DNA of 64,000 bases from Marinicrinis sediminis (lineage in GTDB: Bacteria > Bacillota > Bacilli > Paenibacillales > KCTC-33676), in contig NZ_JBHUMM010000025.1 in assembly GCF_042685085.1 (NCBI RefSeq), forward strand, positions 1 to 64,000, read 5' to 3'. A program made the position numbers and the translations under genes. Below are positions 51,801-61,204 of this stretch, in pieces (the stretch's first letter is position 1; each line of letters opens with the position of its first letter). The notes beneath the pieces are model-generated. The model had not been told where the DNA came from, did no database searches, and worked only from the letters and a program-made list of their open reading frames with translations.

Positions 51801-54800
51801 AACAGGAACTTGACTCGTCGGGATGTCTTTGCCGTATCTCGCGTGAATGGATCGCTCGAACACGTCATGGCCCGCTGAATTCTTGTAGCCTAAATCAAAG
51901 GTCATGCTTTGATACATCCGCTCATAATACACCTTCACCACGGTCGAGCCGTCCCCTTTGATGTTTCCTCCTCCATAACCCGTCACGTATCCATCGCTTT
52001 CGTATTTGTTGGAGGAAATGTCAAGCTGCTCACCTGTGGTGCCCTTGAAATTCTCTGTGGCCACAAGGGTAGCTGCATTTGTATTTGGATCTATGAGATA
52101 ATGCTCTACTCGATAAGGCGTATCGGTCCTCGGGTCCCACTTGGCATACAGCCACTCAGGGTTTTCCGGCATTCGCTCCGGTATCGTATATTCCCTTCCG
52201 TCCTCTGTGAACCAGCCTTTAAATATATAGCCCTTGCGGACAGGAGGTGCTGGCGCTACGATCTTCTCGTTATACTGTGCTCTCAGAAGGAAGGAGGACT
52301 CCCCGTTGCCCGGATAAAATTGCAAGAACTTCGTATAGTCGTTTGCGATCCAGCTTACTAGCACTTTTCGCTTCATTGGCGCAGAAGAGAACGCTAATGG
52401 CGCCTGCTTCCAGGTGATCGTCATTTCACCATTGACCGCCCCTTTGTCCGTTGCTACCTTGATTCGATTGCTCGCCGCATCGTACGTAAATGCCGGGTTG
52501 GTCATCTCAAATGTGAAATGGGAGGGATCATAGACCTTCTCCATCAGCTCGCCTGACTTTAAATCCATCGCCTGCATGGTGAAGAGGTTCGAGGCTAACG
52601 TCTCGCTTTCCGTTTTCTTCACGATCAGGATCTCAGGGGCCTGCTCCTGGGTGTAGGCAAAGTCATCGATACTCAGCTGGGAACCGACCGAATAAAGCGG
52701 CCATTCATTGGAATAGAGCGGAACCTGCGCAGACAGCCCGCCATTCCCGAGCTGTGCGGCGAAGATTGACTCCAAGTAAATGCCAATCTCCAAATACATC
52801 GCACCGGCAGAGCTGGTTTGCTTGCCAGTAGCCGCCGAATTGATCAGCTGGTAGTAGAAGTATCCCATTAGCTTCAAGTAAGGCCCTGCTTCCACTTCAA
52901 ACCCGACACTGTTCAAATCGACACTGAAGAGACCTGCCTTGAGCTGCATCTGAATGCCTGCCCGTAGTCCCAACGTGCCGAGGACGTAGAGCTTAATATG
53001 ATACTCGCCATCCCCTGACAAGCTTACGGTGTTGCTCGTGCCGGATCTACTCAGCACTCTCACCGTGATTGAGTATCTCTTGGCACTCTTGTAACCGAAA
53101 TCACTGCCTAGCGTAATATTCGGATTCAAGCTGATGACAAAATTCACCGTAAATTCGATCTCGATGACCCCATAACAAATTCGTTGCTTTTTCTGCAGTA
53201 GCTCCTTGCTGAGGAGCGGAACCCATTCCGTCTCGTTTTCCAGAATATCTTGATACATTTGCTTTAATGTACTGGCGCTTAATGTCTCCTTACCCTGCAC
53301 ACCATCCATCAGCGCTTGCATTTGCTGCGCGATGTTGATGACGTCGCTGGCCTGCGACCAGTCGGTGACTTTGTCCTTTTCGATTGTGCCCATTTCCGCC
53401 GTGATATTGATCCCGGTATACGTATAGGCATCCAGATAGGCCGTAATGGTATAGTCTTGAATGACCGGAATAAACCAATACCATTTCACTTGCGTATCGC
53501 CGTTAATCCCTAAATCAAAGCGTATTTCTTGTGTGAATGTACTGGTCAGGTGGATGATGAAGCTGTCATCATTTCCCTCGTCCGTATCGATGACAATATC
53601 GCCCTGCACTTGAAGGGTAACACTGGCACCGGTCTGTCCAGGGAAGTGCTTCAACTGACTGCCTACGGAAGGAACCACCGTCAGATTTTCCACACTTACT
53701 TCTACCCCGCCGTCTTGTGCGGACATGACTTTCCTCTCATGATAACGCTGTTTGAACCCGTCCGTTTGGAGGGCCACTGTTGACAAGTAACTGGCTGCCT
53801 CCTGAACAAATCCGCTTTCGATCGCTTGTTGCTTAATCTGTGCTTCCAAGTTTGCTTCTTCGGCATCGGATAATAACTCATCGCCATCAATCTGTTGTTT
53901 CTGATAGAAATCCAGCGCATTCGTGATGTCCGCTGAAGTTGCATCGGTATAGGCAATGACATCCATCGCGCCTTCATTTGTAATGGACGTAATTTTCGCA
54001 TACCCGGCAGAGTTGGATTCGCTTCCGAATTCACCATTGTAAAAGGCAATAAAGTCCCCTTCTCTGACAATCGTGAGCTCACTCAGTCCGAGCGGTTCGT
54101 ACTTGCTGTCTCCAAAGTTCATGATCGTATGATCTACGGTGATGGAGTGATTCGCTGGGTCGCCGTCCGTATCGGAGGAGGTACTGATTGGCAGAACGTT
54201 CGGTTTTACCAGAACCTCCGCAGAATCCGCGCTTGTGTATGTATAGGTCTGTCCACTCTTCGCCGTAATCTCCACATACGCTACCTCGCCGTTATCGGTA
54301 TCGCTCGTATCAGCTGTACGCTGGTCAGGTCGAATGCCTTCATAAATGGAGACTGTATCCCCTACTTCAATGCTTGTACTCCCGACATACTGGAAAGTAC
54401 CGTTGGTTATATCAGACGACCCGAGTTCCGTTTTGCCGCCCGTCAAGCTTGCACGAATAGCCGGAATCGAAGCAGAGGCAACTGATTGACCATTGTGCGT
54501 CATATTGGATATATCAGAGGATGGTACATAGATCATATCCGGGTTTAGCGGCAGCTTGGCGACCGCTTGTTTCGCAATGCTAAAAATATAAACGGTCGTC
54601 GATTTGTCTTGACCGACATAGGAAAGATTCGTGTCCGTTAACGTAAGTTGATACGTATTTCCTTCTTCAAATGCGCCGTCTTTGGCCGCAACGGTAAATT
54701 GACCATTGGAGCCCGTCACTTCGATGCCTGCAAAATCAGGATTCGCAGGAGAAGCAAAGGTGAGGCCTGCTTTCACTTGATCGATGGTCATACTGCTTGT

Positions 54801-55934
54801 CGCATCGTTCAATCCGATGGTGAAGCTCGGTGCTTGATCCAGTATGGTTACACTCGGAATGCTTTGCACCGCCTCATTGACACTTTCCGTATACTTCGCA
54901 TACAACGTCAAATTGCCCATGATTGGATCGCCATCGATCCATAGCTGCGTAAGCTCCTCATCCTTGTACCATCCTTGAAAGATGGCCCCTGTCTTTATGG
55001 GAATCGGCAGATTGCCAAGCGACTGGCCTCTCCGATACGTAAGCCGATTGATCGCGGAACCCCCATTGCTGTCAAACTCCACGGAGTAATAGGTAACGGG
55101 TGCCGTATGGCCGCCATGGTCACTGCCGGAGCTCCCGTCTTCTTCTTCGGGTGTCGCGGGCGTCTCAGGGGAAGATTCTTCGTTTTGCGCTGCCCATACC
55201 CTCACCACTTCGTTGCTCGTCATACTGATCACGGCCGCTTCCGCGCGAATGGCATTCGATTTGGGATTGAAATTACCTTGTTGATCTCCCTTAAGCACGC
55301 CAGCCTGCCAGAGCTTGATCACGGCCTCAACGGCCCATGGCGAAATCTTGGCGATGTCGCTCGGTTCCGTCGTTACGCTGCTGTTCGTTTGATACGAAAT
55401 GTTCTCCACTTCAAAATATCGCAAAGTCAGTGCTGCAATCTGTTCTCTTGAAACCGTGCTGTCTGGCGAGAACGTATGATCACCGGTCCCGCTGGTGATT
55501 CCTTTCTCCACGGCCCATTGTACATAAGGCCCATACCAGGAATCTGGCTGCACATCCGTAAACACAGACGTTGTATATGCGCTGACATCCACGCCTGCGA
55601 TCCGCCCGAGCACCGTGATATACATGGCACGGGTCATCGTCCCTTTGGGTGAGAAGTTGCCATTGCCTGTGCCACTGAAGATGCCATTTTGCTGCACATA
55701 TTGTACGGCATCATAGTACCAGTCTGCCGGATTCACATCTTCAAACGTTTCCTCTTCCGTCAACGTGTCTGATGTGACCTCGTGCCAGTTTATTTGCGGA
55801 TCTGATTGGACCTGCCCCGGTCCGGATGCGTCTACCCCGTTCGTAGTAGCACCCCATGCATGAGCGGGCAGCAACGACATCCCCATACAAAAAACAAGTA
55901 ATAGACTCATGTAGCGTTTAACCCATCTTTTCAA
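48822..55934 (-). CDS. Giant SLH-domain surface protein with InlB B-repeats and Ig-like repeats
   Basis: The 2370-residue protein has a signal peptide (about 1-28, ending AHAWG). Three SLH domains follow (about 62-245: FEDVNPADWYYDAVQYVQQNGIF, FTDVQPDSWYGPYVQWAVEKGIT, ISPWAVEAVIKLWQAGVLKG), which anchor it to pyruvylated wall polymer. InlB B-type repeats occur near 285-350 and again at about 1290-1700 (FDANGG..., GYLFRGW forms). Between them are long beta-rich regions. Four ~89-residue Ig-like repeats with YQWQVET and AGKKLQVVVTGV cover about 1705-2100, and an adhesin-like beta-helix region closes the chain (TLTVEGTVKVEG, GTVTNDGTITNNGT). It is probably a surface adhesin or matrix protein. 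Confidence 0.85.
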   Translation of the reverse strand: MKRWVKRYMSLLLVFCMGMSLLPAHAWGATTNGVDASGPGQVQSDPQINWHEVTSDTLTEEETFEDVNPADWYYDAVQYVQQNGIFSGTGNGNFSPKGTMTRAMYITVLGRIAGVDVSAYTTSVFTDVQPDSWYGPYVQWAVEKGITSGTGDHTFSPDSTVSREQIAALTLRYFEVENISYQTNSSVTTEPSDIAKISPWAVEAVIKLWQAGVLKGDQQGNFNPKSNAIRAEAAVISMTSNEVVRVWAAQNEESSPETPATPEEEDGSSGSDHGGHTAPVTYYSVEFDSNGGSAINRLTYRRGQSLGNLPIPIKTGAIFQGWYKDEELTQLWIDGDPIMGNLTLYAKYTESVNEAVQSIPSVTILDQAPSFTIGLNDATSSMTIDQVKAGLTFASPANPDFAGIEVTGSNGQFTVAAKDGAFEEGNTYQLTLTDTNLSYVGQDKSTTVYIFSIAKQAVAKLPLNPDMIYVPSSDISNMTHNGQSVASASIPAIRASLTGGKTELGSSDITNGTFQYVGSTSIEVGDTVSIYEGIRPDQRTADTSDTDNGEVAYVEITAKSGQTYTYTSADSAEVLVKPNVLPISTSSDTDGDPANHSITVDHTIMNFGDSKYEPLGLSELTIVREGDFIAFYNGEFGSESNSAGYAKITSITNEGAMDVIAYTDATSADITNALDFYQKQQIDGDELLSDAEEANLEAQIKQQAIESGFVQEAASYLSTVALQTDGFKQRYHERKVMSAQDGGVEVSVENLTVVPSVGSQLKHFPGQTGASVTLQVQGDIVIDTDEGNDDSFIIHLTSTFTQEIRFDLGINGDTQVKWYWFIPVIQDYTITAYLDAYTYTGINITAEMGTIEKDKVTDWSQASDVINIAQQMQALMDGVQGKETLSASTLKQMYQDILENETEWVPLLSKELLQKKQRICYGVIEIEFTVNFVISLNPNITLGSDFGYKSAKRYSITVRVLSRSGTSNTVSLSGDGEYHIKLYVLGTLGLRAGIQMQLKAGLFSVDLNSVGFEVEAGPYLKLMGYFYYQLINSAATGKQTSSAGAMYLEIGIYLESIFAAQLGNGGLSAQVPLYSNEWPLYSVGSQLSIDDFAYTQEQAPEILIVKKTESETLASNLFTMQAMDLKSGELMEKVYDPSHFTFEMTNPAFTYDAASNRIKVATDKGAVNGEMTITWKQAPLAFSSAPMKRKVLVSWIANDYTKFLQFYPGNGESSFLLRAQYNEKIVAPAPPVRKGYIFKGWFTEDGREYTIPERMPENPEWLYAKWDPRTDTPYRVEHYLIDPNTNAATLVATENFKGTTGEQLDISSNKYESDGYVTGYGGGNIKGDGSTVVKVYYERMYQSMTFDLGYKNSAGHDVFERSIHARYGKDIPTSQVPVPSRPGYTFVRWSPAVPNVMPNADTTYTAIWTVNHDTPYKIVHLLQDLPTLSTDIHGKVTYTDARTYTVVDSINEKGTTNAEIQATSKHFDGFTFDSSVPNTLTSSTISPDGSRVLRLYYKRNKYQVTFDANGGALSSYQKEIPYGASIQVPTVAREYAQFNGWSPEVPRTMPMQDVHFQATWTFVDGFYLVYHTKEKLESGQYDALDNPEKLYTQAGSIITATPKSYEGFTYDSSVSGTVTSGTVNLDSFNPLRLKLYYKRNSYTLTFDANGGVGGTTTQVKYGASILASDVPRPTVTREGYLFRGWIHPDPPTIMPAQDVTFVADWSLAAQVSSATIDNTMPTIGDTLAVTVGMSDSSSADGQVIYQWQVETEAGSGTYQNATGLGHTTASYKVTAADAGKKLQVVVTGVGQAIGTQTSAATQPVRVPITSVAIDQAQPAAGDTLTANVTMGDGQPAGSRVTYQWQVETAAGSGIYTDATGTGNQSQAYIAAAADVGKKLRVAVTGVSPVTGTLTSTATSAVVVKVTTVTIDNTTPSVGDTVTANVTMSDSSPAGSQVTYQWQVETTAGSGIYTDATGTGNKAASYTVAAADGGKKLQVVVTGVHPATGSQSAVTSAVTVRITSVVIDQTDPWVGTTIYANVTMEDGNPAGSRVTYQWKVETAPASGVYEDATGSGSTTAAYMVAAADGGKKLQVVVTGVNSGVGTVRSAATNAATTSPADEFIANAKAAGLASISKVSGTEVSIPSDATLTANLSVPAGITMTVTSNLRVNAGTTLTVEGTVKVEGMLGEIRNVGTVLVESNGTVIVNSTVTNSGTWTNHGTVSIPDGQGGVLRAEFGSTLNGSGNMNVSGRLDFDFANVNLTGNVVFTSSALHVVNGFSVISRDPAYLTLSTGASVVLTYVSGRAVYTLNGNATVMVNFSVKSNQKYVVASGASLRVASGKTLTVDADGIVINEGTVTNDGTITNNGTFDTTNGTVVNNGTINGTLTGQ
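49640..50815 (-). repeat. Four tandem ~267-bp repeats coding Ig-like domains
   Basis: Inside the giant surface protein four units of about 89 codons repeat with the order TVTIDNTxPxxGDT, AxVTMxDSSPAGSxVTYQWQVET, GSGIYTDATGTGN, KKLQVVVTGV. The second and third units are most alike. The repeats are protein-coding and in frame, so copy number could change by recombination. Edges are approximate. Confidence 0.7.
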
Positions 55935-56067
55935 GTCCAGCCCTCCCCTGATAACGTCACATTTATGTGCTTATTTTAACGGTCTCATGCCTGTGAAACA
56001 TCTAACGAAAGTTAGAGATTCGACATAAACTTCTTGAACCAGGCAGGGCTAATCGGCTTTCGACAAC

Positions 56068-56100
56068 AAAAAAAGACTGCAACCGATTCGAAAATCAGTC
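56068..56100 (-). terminator. Terminator of the pseudokinase-LuxR gene
   Basis: GACTG and CAGTC arms (56075-56079, 56096-56100) enclose an inner CGATT/AATCG-like stem and are followed by a T run on the minus strand, about 30 bases after the stop. Confidence 0.55.
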
Positions 56101-56130
56101 ACAGCCTGTACCCGCAAAGAGCAGATGCAT

Positions 56131-59100
56131 TTATTCGACGATTTGAAGCTCTCTTGCTTTTTTTATCGCTTGCACCCGTTTGTTCACTTGCAGCTTGCCA
56201 TAAATATTGTTCGCGTGAGATTTAACCGTGCCTTCCGTGATGTCCAAGCGCAAGGCGATCTGTTTATTCGATAAGCCTTCGGCAATCAGATGGACAATTT
56301 CCATTTCCCGGCTGGTCAGCGATTCGACGAGTGGGGATGGCTCTTTCGAGTTCGGTGCCTTGGGTAAATCGGTACTTCGATCTCCAGATTGCTTATGTTC
56401 CGCATACACCATACGCGAGAAGATGAGCTCCAGCATATCCACCCGATCTTCGGTAAAGGCATTCGCCGTTAAATTGTTCTCCAGGTACAGGACACCTTCC
56501 CGGTGATCGGCATCTCGAATCGCCATACACAGAATCGAACGCGGCTTGTGATGTTGAATGTATGCCTCACTTGCGAACAGGCTCTGCCCAGCCTCCCCTA
56601 CTACGACAGATTCCTTCGTCCGGTGGACGTATTGCACGACAGAAGCCGAATAGCGGCTCTCTTGTGTCAGCGCTTCCTGCGCATCATTCATCTCCTGCTG
56701 GGCATGAATGAGCAGTTCACCCGAATCCGCGAACAGAACCAGTCCTCTCTCTGCACCAGCCGTATGCAGCGCCAGTTGCAGAAATGTCGCTGACATGGCC
56801 ACCTCTGACGGATAGGGAATCAGGCTTTGAGAGATCTGCCGCAGCATCTCCATATCGAGATCCTTTCTCAGGCTCGTATCTTGGCGTGCCGCTGCTGTGG
56901 AGTGCGTTTCAGTCTTCGCCTTTGGGTGGGTGGTTGCGCTCTGTAGAGATGCAAGGGAAGCAAGAGAGGGAACGCGATCCTGCAAGGCCTTTACTTTTCC
57001 GGATGCGCCCCATTTATCGTAGGCCTCCCCCGCTATTTGCAGGTATGCTTCGTACCGATCCCTCTCATTCCTTCGCAAATAAACACCCGCAGCCAGCTCT
57101 GCGGCAATCGCTTCATCCCGGCATTCCCCTGCCTGCTGCGCTTCCTCGATCGCTTGATCGTACAGTCTTAGCGCCTTCTCATCCTGGCCATGCAAGCTGG
57201 CGTACGCCGCCTGCATGATCCGGTATTTGGCCAGGGTTCGGTTCGGCGATACATTCGACCATTTCCTCATGCGGTTCATGAACGGACGCAGCTTTGTGCG
57301 ATGCTCTCTGTTCCAGCGCTCTGCTCTGTCTCTATACATGGCCATCATCGCAAGCGCGTAGTAGAACACATACTTTTGGTTCACGGTTACCATGATTTCT
57401 TTCTCGAACATGCGGGCCTTCTCGGCGAGCGCAACCGCCTCTGCATAACGGCCATAGAGGAAGGCCACTTCCAGTTTACACGTGTAGAAATAGAACCAGT
57501 TTCCCTTTTCTTCACTACTCCAGGCGTCTTCCAGGCCCGGCACATCTTCCGGCATGTTCGGGATGTTGAATACGAGACTGTCGTCCCCGGCGTCATGTTG
57601 CAACCGTTCCACGTATCTCCTCGCAATATGTAACACACGCAGCGTGATTTCATCCAGCACTTGTCCGTACGGTTCTTCATAGGCTTTGCACATTTGGTCC
57701 AATCGCCTCAAGTTGAGGTCAGAAACAATCAAATGGCAAGCTATGGCGTTCCCTGCATTCACTAAATCCCCGCATTCTATGCTCATCTGTCCGGCCTGCT
57801 CAAAGAGCGCGTCTACTTGTTGCGGATGCGCATATTGCATCACCAGGGCCATAATCACTTGAATCTTGCCTTTCAGCAGAAGGCGGTCCGACTGCTCAGC
57901 ATAGTGCCAGGCGGTCTCCACAAGTTGCAGCGCCGTCTTGTGGCTTCCCAGTCCGAATGCCAGCGTAATCGCATAGGAGCCCAGTGCGATGGAGAACGCA
58001 TCACCGAGGCCCTGGCGCAGCGACAATCGGACGTACTTCGCGAACAAGACCACCGCTAATTGCGGGTTGACCACATAGATTACCGATGCAGAGACCATCA
58101 CGATCTCAGACAATGCCTGATGTCTCGCATCGTCATTGTTCGGCAACTCGCTAAGCTGCATGCGTTTGTTCGCAAGGGCGAGTTGGGTACGTGCAACTTC
58201 GATGAGCATCGCGGAACGTGACGTGGATATCGGGATGGAAAATCCGAATTCATTCATCGCTTCGAGTGCAGTGGCCGCCGCCTCTTCCATCCTCTTATGG
58301 AACGAATACATCATGACCATGGTCGCATAAATGCGTGCACGAACGGGCAAGGCTTCCGTATGCTGAAGCAGCTGGCGCAAATCCGTCTCGGCTTGATCGA
58401 TGTGGCCGCCGAAATACAGACATTCCGTTCGCTCCAGCACCAGCTGGGCATACAGGGCGTCCAGTCCATGCCATCCCGCACGCTCTACCAACCGCGCCCC
58501 GATCGTCAGTAGTTCCGATGCTTGTCCGTACGCAGCGGAGGCTTTCGCTTTCTTCCCGGCCCGCAGGTTCAGGCGTGCTAATCGTTCTGCTTCCGCGAAT
58601 TCCGTCATGTGGACACGGCCCGTATTCAGGTGATGCACGATCTCAAATAGATGCTCATCTTCGGCATCCGTACCGAATGCGTTCAGCAGCGACCGCCCGA
58701 TGTCCAGATGAACCTGCTGCTTGTCCGCTTCTGAAATCAGATCATACGCAACCCGCTGCACTTGATCATGGAGGAACCTCATCCGGCCTTGTTCCACTAC
58801 CAGCCAACCCTCGCTCACGGCTGGCAACAGAACGTCCATCACACGTTCGGTGCTCTGCCCCGTAACGAGCGAGAGCTTCTCCAATGGAAAGGAAGCGCCC
58901 AGGCAACCTGCCCAACCCAACACCCGGCGGGTGGCTTCGGGAAGCATATGTATGCGGCTCCGAATTAGATCCACAACATGCTGGAAGCCGACCATCTCTT
59001 GCATGGCTGGCAAGTCCCACTCCCAGCCCATTCGTTCCGCATTGAAATAGAGACAGCTTCGTTCGTGGCAGGTTTGAACCATCTCATTTAGATATAACGG

Positions 59101-60489
59101 ATTGCCAGCCGTTTGCGGATACAGCACATCGGCGAACGGTCGGATCTCCTCCGCCTCAGTTTGAAGCATATCAGATAGATACCGAAGAACTTCCGGATAG
59201 CTGAGGCCTTGTATATGCATCACACCGATCGGGGCCACAGCGGATTCGGGCGTGTCCAAGAACAGTTCGTGGAGCCTGTGCTCTTCGTTCACCTCATGAT
59301 CTCGATACGTGCCGATGATCATCACATGCTTCAATGAGCTATGATGCCATAACTCGGCAAGCAGCTGAAGCGTAGCGGAATCCGCCCACTGCAGGTCATC
59401 CAGTCCTATGACAAGTGGATGCTTCTCGTCAGCGAACGCCTGAATGACGTTGGCAAATAGTCTTCGGAATCGGTTCGTCGCTTCCACAGGCGACAACGGC
59501 TCGACTGGCATTGGCTTACCTAGCAACCAGGACAGTTCGGGCATGACATGCGTAAGCACGTTCCCGCTCTGCCCTACCGCACGAGACAGCTTCGCTTTCC
59601 ATGACTGCACCTGTTCTTCTCCGCCTGCTACTATCTGCCGAATCAGCTCGGTTATAGCCGTAATGAACGGGGCATAAGGTTTAGATTCCTGAAGCGGCTC
59701 ACATTTCCCAACGACACCATAGCCGTCACGTTGCCATACGTAGTCTCGGAACGCCTGGACAAGAGCAGATTTCCCGCTTCCCGTATGCCCACCGATGAAG
59801 AGCAGTTCCTTGGAGCCTCGCGTGGAGCGGTCGTACACCTCTACCAACTGCTGCCATTCCCGAGCTCGACCTACTAGCTTATCGGGCAGACGCAAGCTGC
59901 TTCGTGCGTCCAGACTTCCTAACGGAAACGGATGGATCGTCCCTTCCGCCCGCCATGCTTCCGAGCCTTTTCTCAGATCGTCCAGGAGACCGTACGCGCT
60001 CTGATACCGATCCTCCGGCGACTTGGAGAGCAGCTTCATCACGAGGTCGTTGACCATACCCGGAACCTGCGGCTGCCTTGCGCTGACCGGAACTGGAAGC
60101 TTCGCCATATGGGCATGCATCCATTCGCCTAACGAATGGGCCTTGAACGGCGTCTCCCCTGTCAGCCATTCATAGAACAGAACCCCGATCCCGTATAAAT
60201 CACTGCGATGATCAGGCTGTCTGAACATGCGTCCTGCATGCTCGGGAGACATATATGCGTATGCTTGTTCAGCATGCTCTTGTGACTCATCTATCCACCG
60301 CAGCGTCACCTGTTCGCCGTTGACTACAACTCCGATGGTGTCGGGATTAATCCCATGAGGAATGGGAGTAGACTGGTGCCGCTCTTGTACCCGTTCGACC
60401 AGCTGCATCGCCATTGAAAAAAAGAGAGACGTATCGATCCTGCTGGATTTCATGAAAGCACTTAAGGTTGTATCGCGAGATTCATTCAT
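56131..60489 (-). CDS. Multidomain regulator: pseudokinase, AAA ATPase, helical repeats, GAF, LuxR HTH
   Basis: The 1452-residue protein begins with the C-lobe of a Ser/Thr kinase (about 1-180: YMSPEHAGRMFRQPDHRSDLYGIGVLFYEWLTGETPF). The catalytic loop reads PHGINPDT where HRDxKPxN is expected, and no DFG Asp is seen, so it is a pseudokinase lacking the N-lobe. An AAA/NACHT-type ATPase follows, with Walker A GGHTGSGKSALVQ (about 233) and Walker B VIGLDDLQWAD, then a long TPR-like helical region (about 620-1170). A GAF domain (about 1210-1360) and a C-terminal LuxR HTH (about 1385-1450: LTSREMEIVHLIAEGLSNKQIALRLDITEGTVKSH) finish it. It is a signal-integrating transcription factor of the STAND type. 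It lies upstream of the giant SLH gene in the same direction and may control it. Confidence 0.85.
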   Translation of the reverse strand: MNESRDTTLSAFMKSSRIDTSLFFSMAMQLVERVQERHQSTPIPHGINPDTIGVVVNGEQVTLRWIDESQEHAEQAYAYMSPEHAGRMFRQPDHRSDLYGIGVLFYEWLTGETPFKAHSLGEWMHAHMAKLPVPVSARQPQVPGMVNDLVMKLLSKSPEDRYQSAYGLLDDLRKGSEAWRAEGTIHPFPLGSLDARSSLRLPDKLVGRAREWQQLVEVYDRSTRGSKELLFIGGHTGSGKSALVQAFRDYVWQRDGYGVVGKCEPLQESKPYAPFITAITELIRQIVAGGEEQVQSWKAKLSRAVGQSGNVLTHVMPELSWLLGKPMPVEPLSPVEATNRFRRLFANVIQAFADEKHPLVIGLDDLQWADSATLQLLAELWHHSSLKHVMIIGTYRDHEVNEEHRLHELFLDTPESAVAPIGVMHIQGLSYPEVLRYLSDMLQTEAEEIRPFADVLYPQTAGNPLYLNEMVQTCHERSCLYFNAERMGWEWDLPAMQEMVGFQHVVDLIRSRIHMLPEATRRVLGWAGCLGASFPLEKLSLVTGQSTERVMDVLLPAVSEGWLVVEQGRMRFLHDQVQRVAYDLISEADKQQVHLDIGRSLLNAFGTDAEDEHLFEIVHHLNTGRVHMTEFAEAERLARLNLRAGKKAKASAAYGQASELLTIGARLVERAGWHGLDALYAQLVLERTECLYFGGHIDQAETDLRQLLQHTEALPVRARIYATMVMMYSFHKRMEEAAATALEAMNEFGFSIPISTSRSAMLIEVARTQLALANKRMQLSELPNNDDARHQALSEIVMVSASVIYVVNPQLAVVLFAKYVRLSLRQGLGDAFSIALGSYAITLAFGLGSHKTALQLVETAWHYAEQSDRLLLKGKIQVIMALVMQYAHPQQVDALFEQAGQMSIECGDLVNAGNAIACHLIVSDLNLRRLDQMCKAYEEPYGQVLDEITLRVLHIARRYVERLQHDAGDDSLVFNIPNMPEDVPGLEDAWSSEEKGNWFYFYTCKLEVAFLYGRYAEAVALAEKARMFEKEIMVTVNQKYVFYYALAMMAMYRDRAERWNREHRTKLRPFMNRMRKWSNVSPNRTLAKYRIMQAAYASLHGQDEKALRLYDQAIEEAQQAGECRDEAIAAELAAGVYLRRNERDRYEAYLQIAGEAYDKWGASGKVKALQDRVPSLASLASLQSATTHPKAKTETHSTAAARQDTSLRKDLDMEMLRQISQSLIPYPSEVAMSATFLQLALHTAGAERGLVLFADSGELLIHAQQEMNDAQEALTQESRYSASVVQYVHRTKESVVVGEAGQSLFASEAYIQHHKPRSILCMAIRDADHREGVLYLENNLTANAFTEDRVDMLELIFSRMVYAEHKQSGDRSTDLPKAPNSKEPSPLVESLTSREMEIVHLIAEGLSNKQIALRLDITEGTVKSHANNIYGKLQVNKRVQAIKKARELQIVE

Positions 60490-60707
60490 GGTTGCGCAGT
60501 CCTCCTGTTGCCAATTCGTCTGTCAGAAGCTCCCTGCAGGAGTCCCTGGGTGCCTGTTGCGTGAACAGGAGTCGATATATTGCCTAGCCATCTTTTCAAA
60601 CTCTTCTTCTATTTCTATGTAACCGTCATATCCAAAGTATATCAAATTATGGATATCGCTACTAGATCCACGATCCATCATTGCCCATGATTAGACCTGC
60701 ACATAAA

Positions 60708-60740
60708 CAAGAAACGAGTCCTCCTGTGAGAGAACTCGTC
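60708..60740 (-). terminator. Terminator of the VOC gene
   Basis: ACGAGT (60714-60719) pairs with ACTCGT (60734-60739) with partly paired inner bases, followed on the minus strand by TTCTTGTTT. It resembles the hairpin at 47859-47892. Confidence 0.6.
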
Positions 60741-60787
60741 CAATCGATTCCGAATGGTTCGCCTTATGCTTACCAAGAGGCTTACCT

Positions 60788-61204
60788 TCAACACGCGGTA
60801 TAAATTTGAAAGGTTACACCGAACTTGTCTGTCACATCACCAAAGCCGGGGCTGAAGGATTCCTCCCCAAACGGTATATTGACTTGCCCCTCTTGCCGCA
60901 AGGCTTCATAGATGCGTTTTGATTGTTCGACGTTATTGGTTGTGATGCAAATCGTGACCCGCTTCCCACTGTCCATTGGTGTACCACCAGGTGAATCGGA
61001 GAGCATGAGCTCTGATTCTCCCACTTTCAGTGTGGCATGTGCCACCAGACTCTTTAATTCGTCCGTGAACGTATTTGGCATGTCTGGCATATCTCCGTAA
61101 GTCATGATGGACAGCACCTCGGCACCGATGGCTTCTTCATAGAACGAAATGGCTTCTTTCGTTCGTCCCTCCAAAGTGATATACGGCGTAAGCTTGATTT
61201 TCAT
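60788..61204 (-). CDS. VOC-superfamily protein (PhnB/glyoxalase-like)
   Basis: The 138-residue protein starts at ATG 61204 after AGGAGGAAC. It is a single-chain vicinal-oxygen-chelate fold of the PhnB type (LTPYITLEGRTKEAISFYEEAIGAEVLSIMTYGDMPDMP at the front; VNIPFGEESFSPGFGDVTDKFGVTFQIY at the end). Members include uncharacterised metal-binding dioxygenase-like and resistance proteins. No specific function can be assigned. It is a single gene with a terminator. Confidence 0.85.
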   Translation of the reverse strand: MKIKLTPYITLEGRTKEAISFYEEAIGAEVLSIMTYGDMPDMPNTFTDELKSLVAHATLKVGESELMLSDSPGGTPMDSGKRVTICITTNNVEQSKRIYEALRQEGQVNIPFGEESFSPGFGDVTDKFGVTFQIYTAC

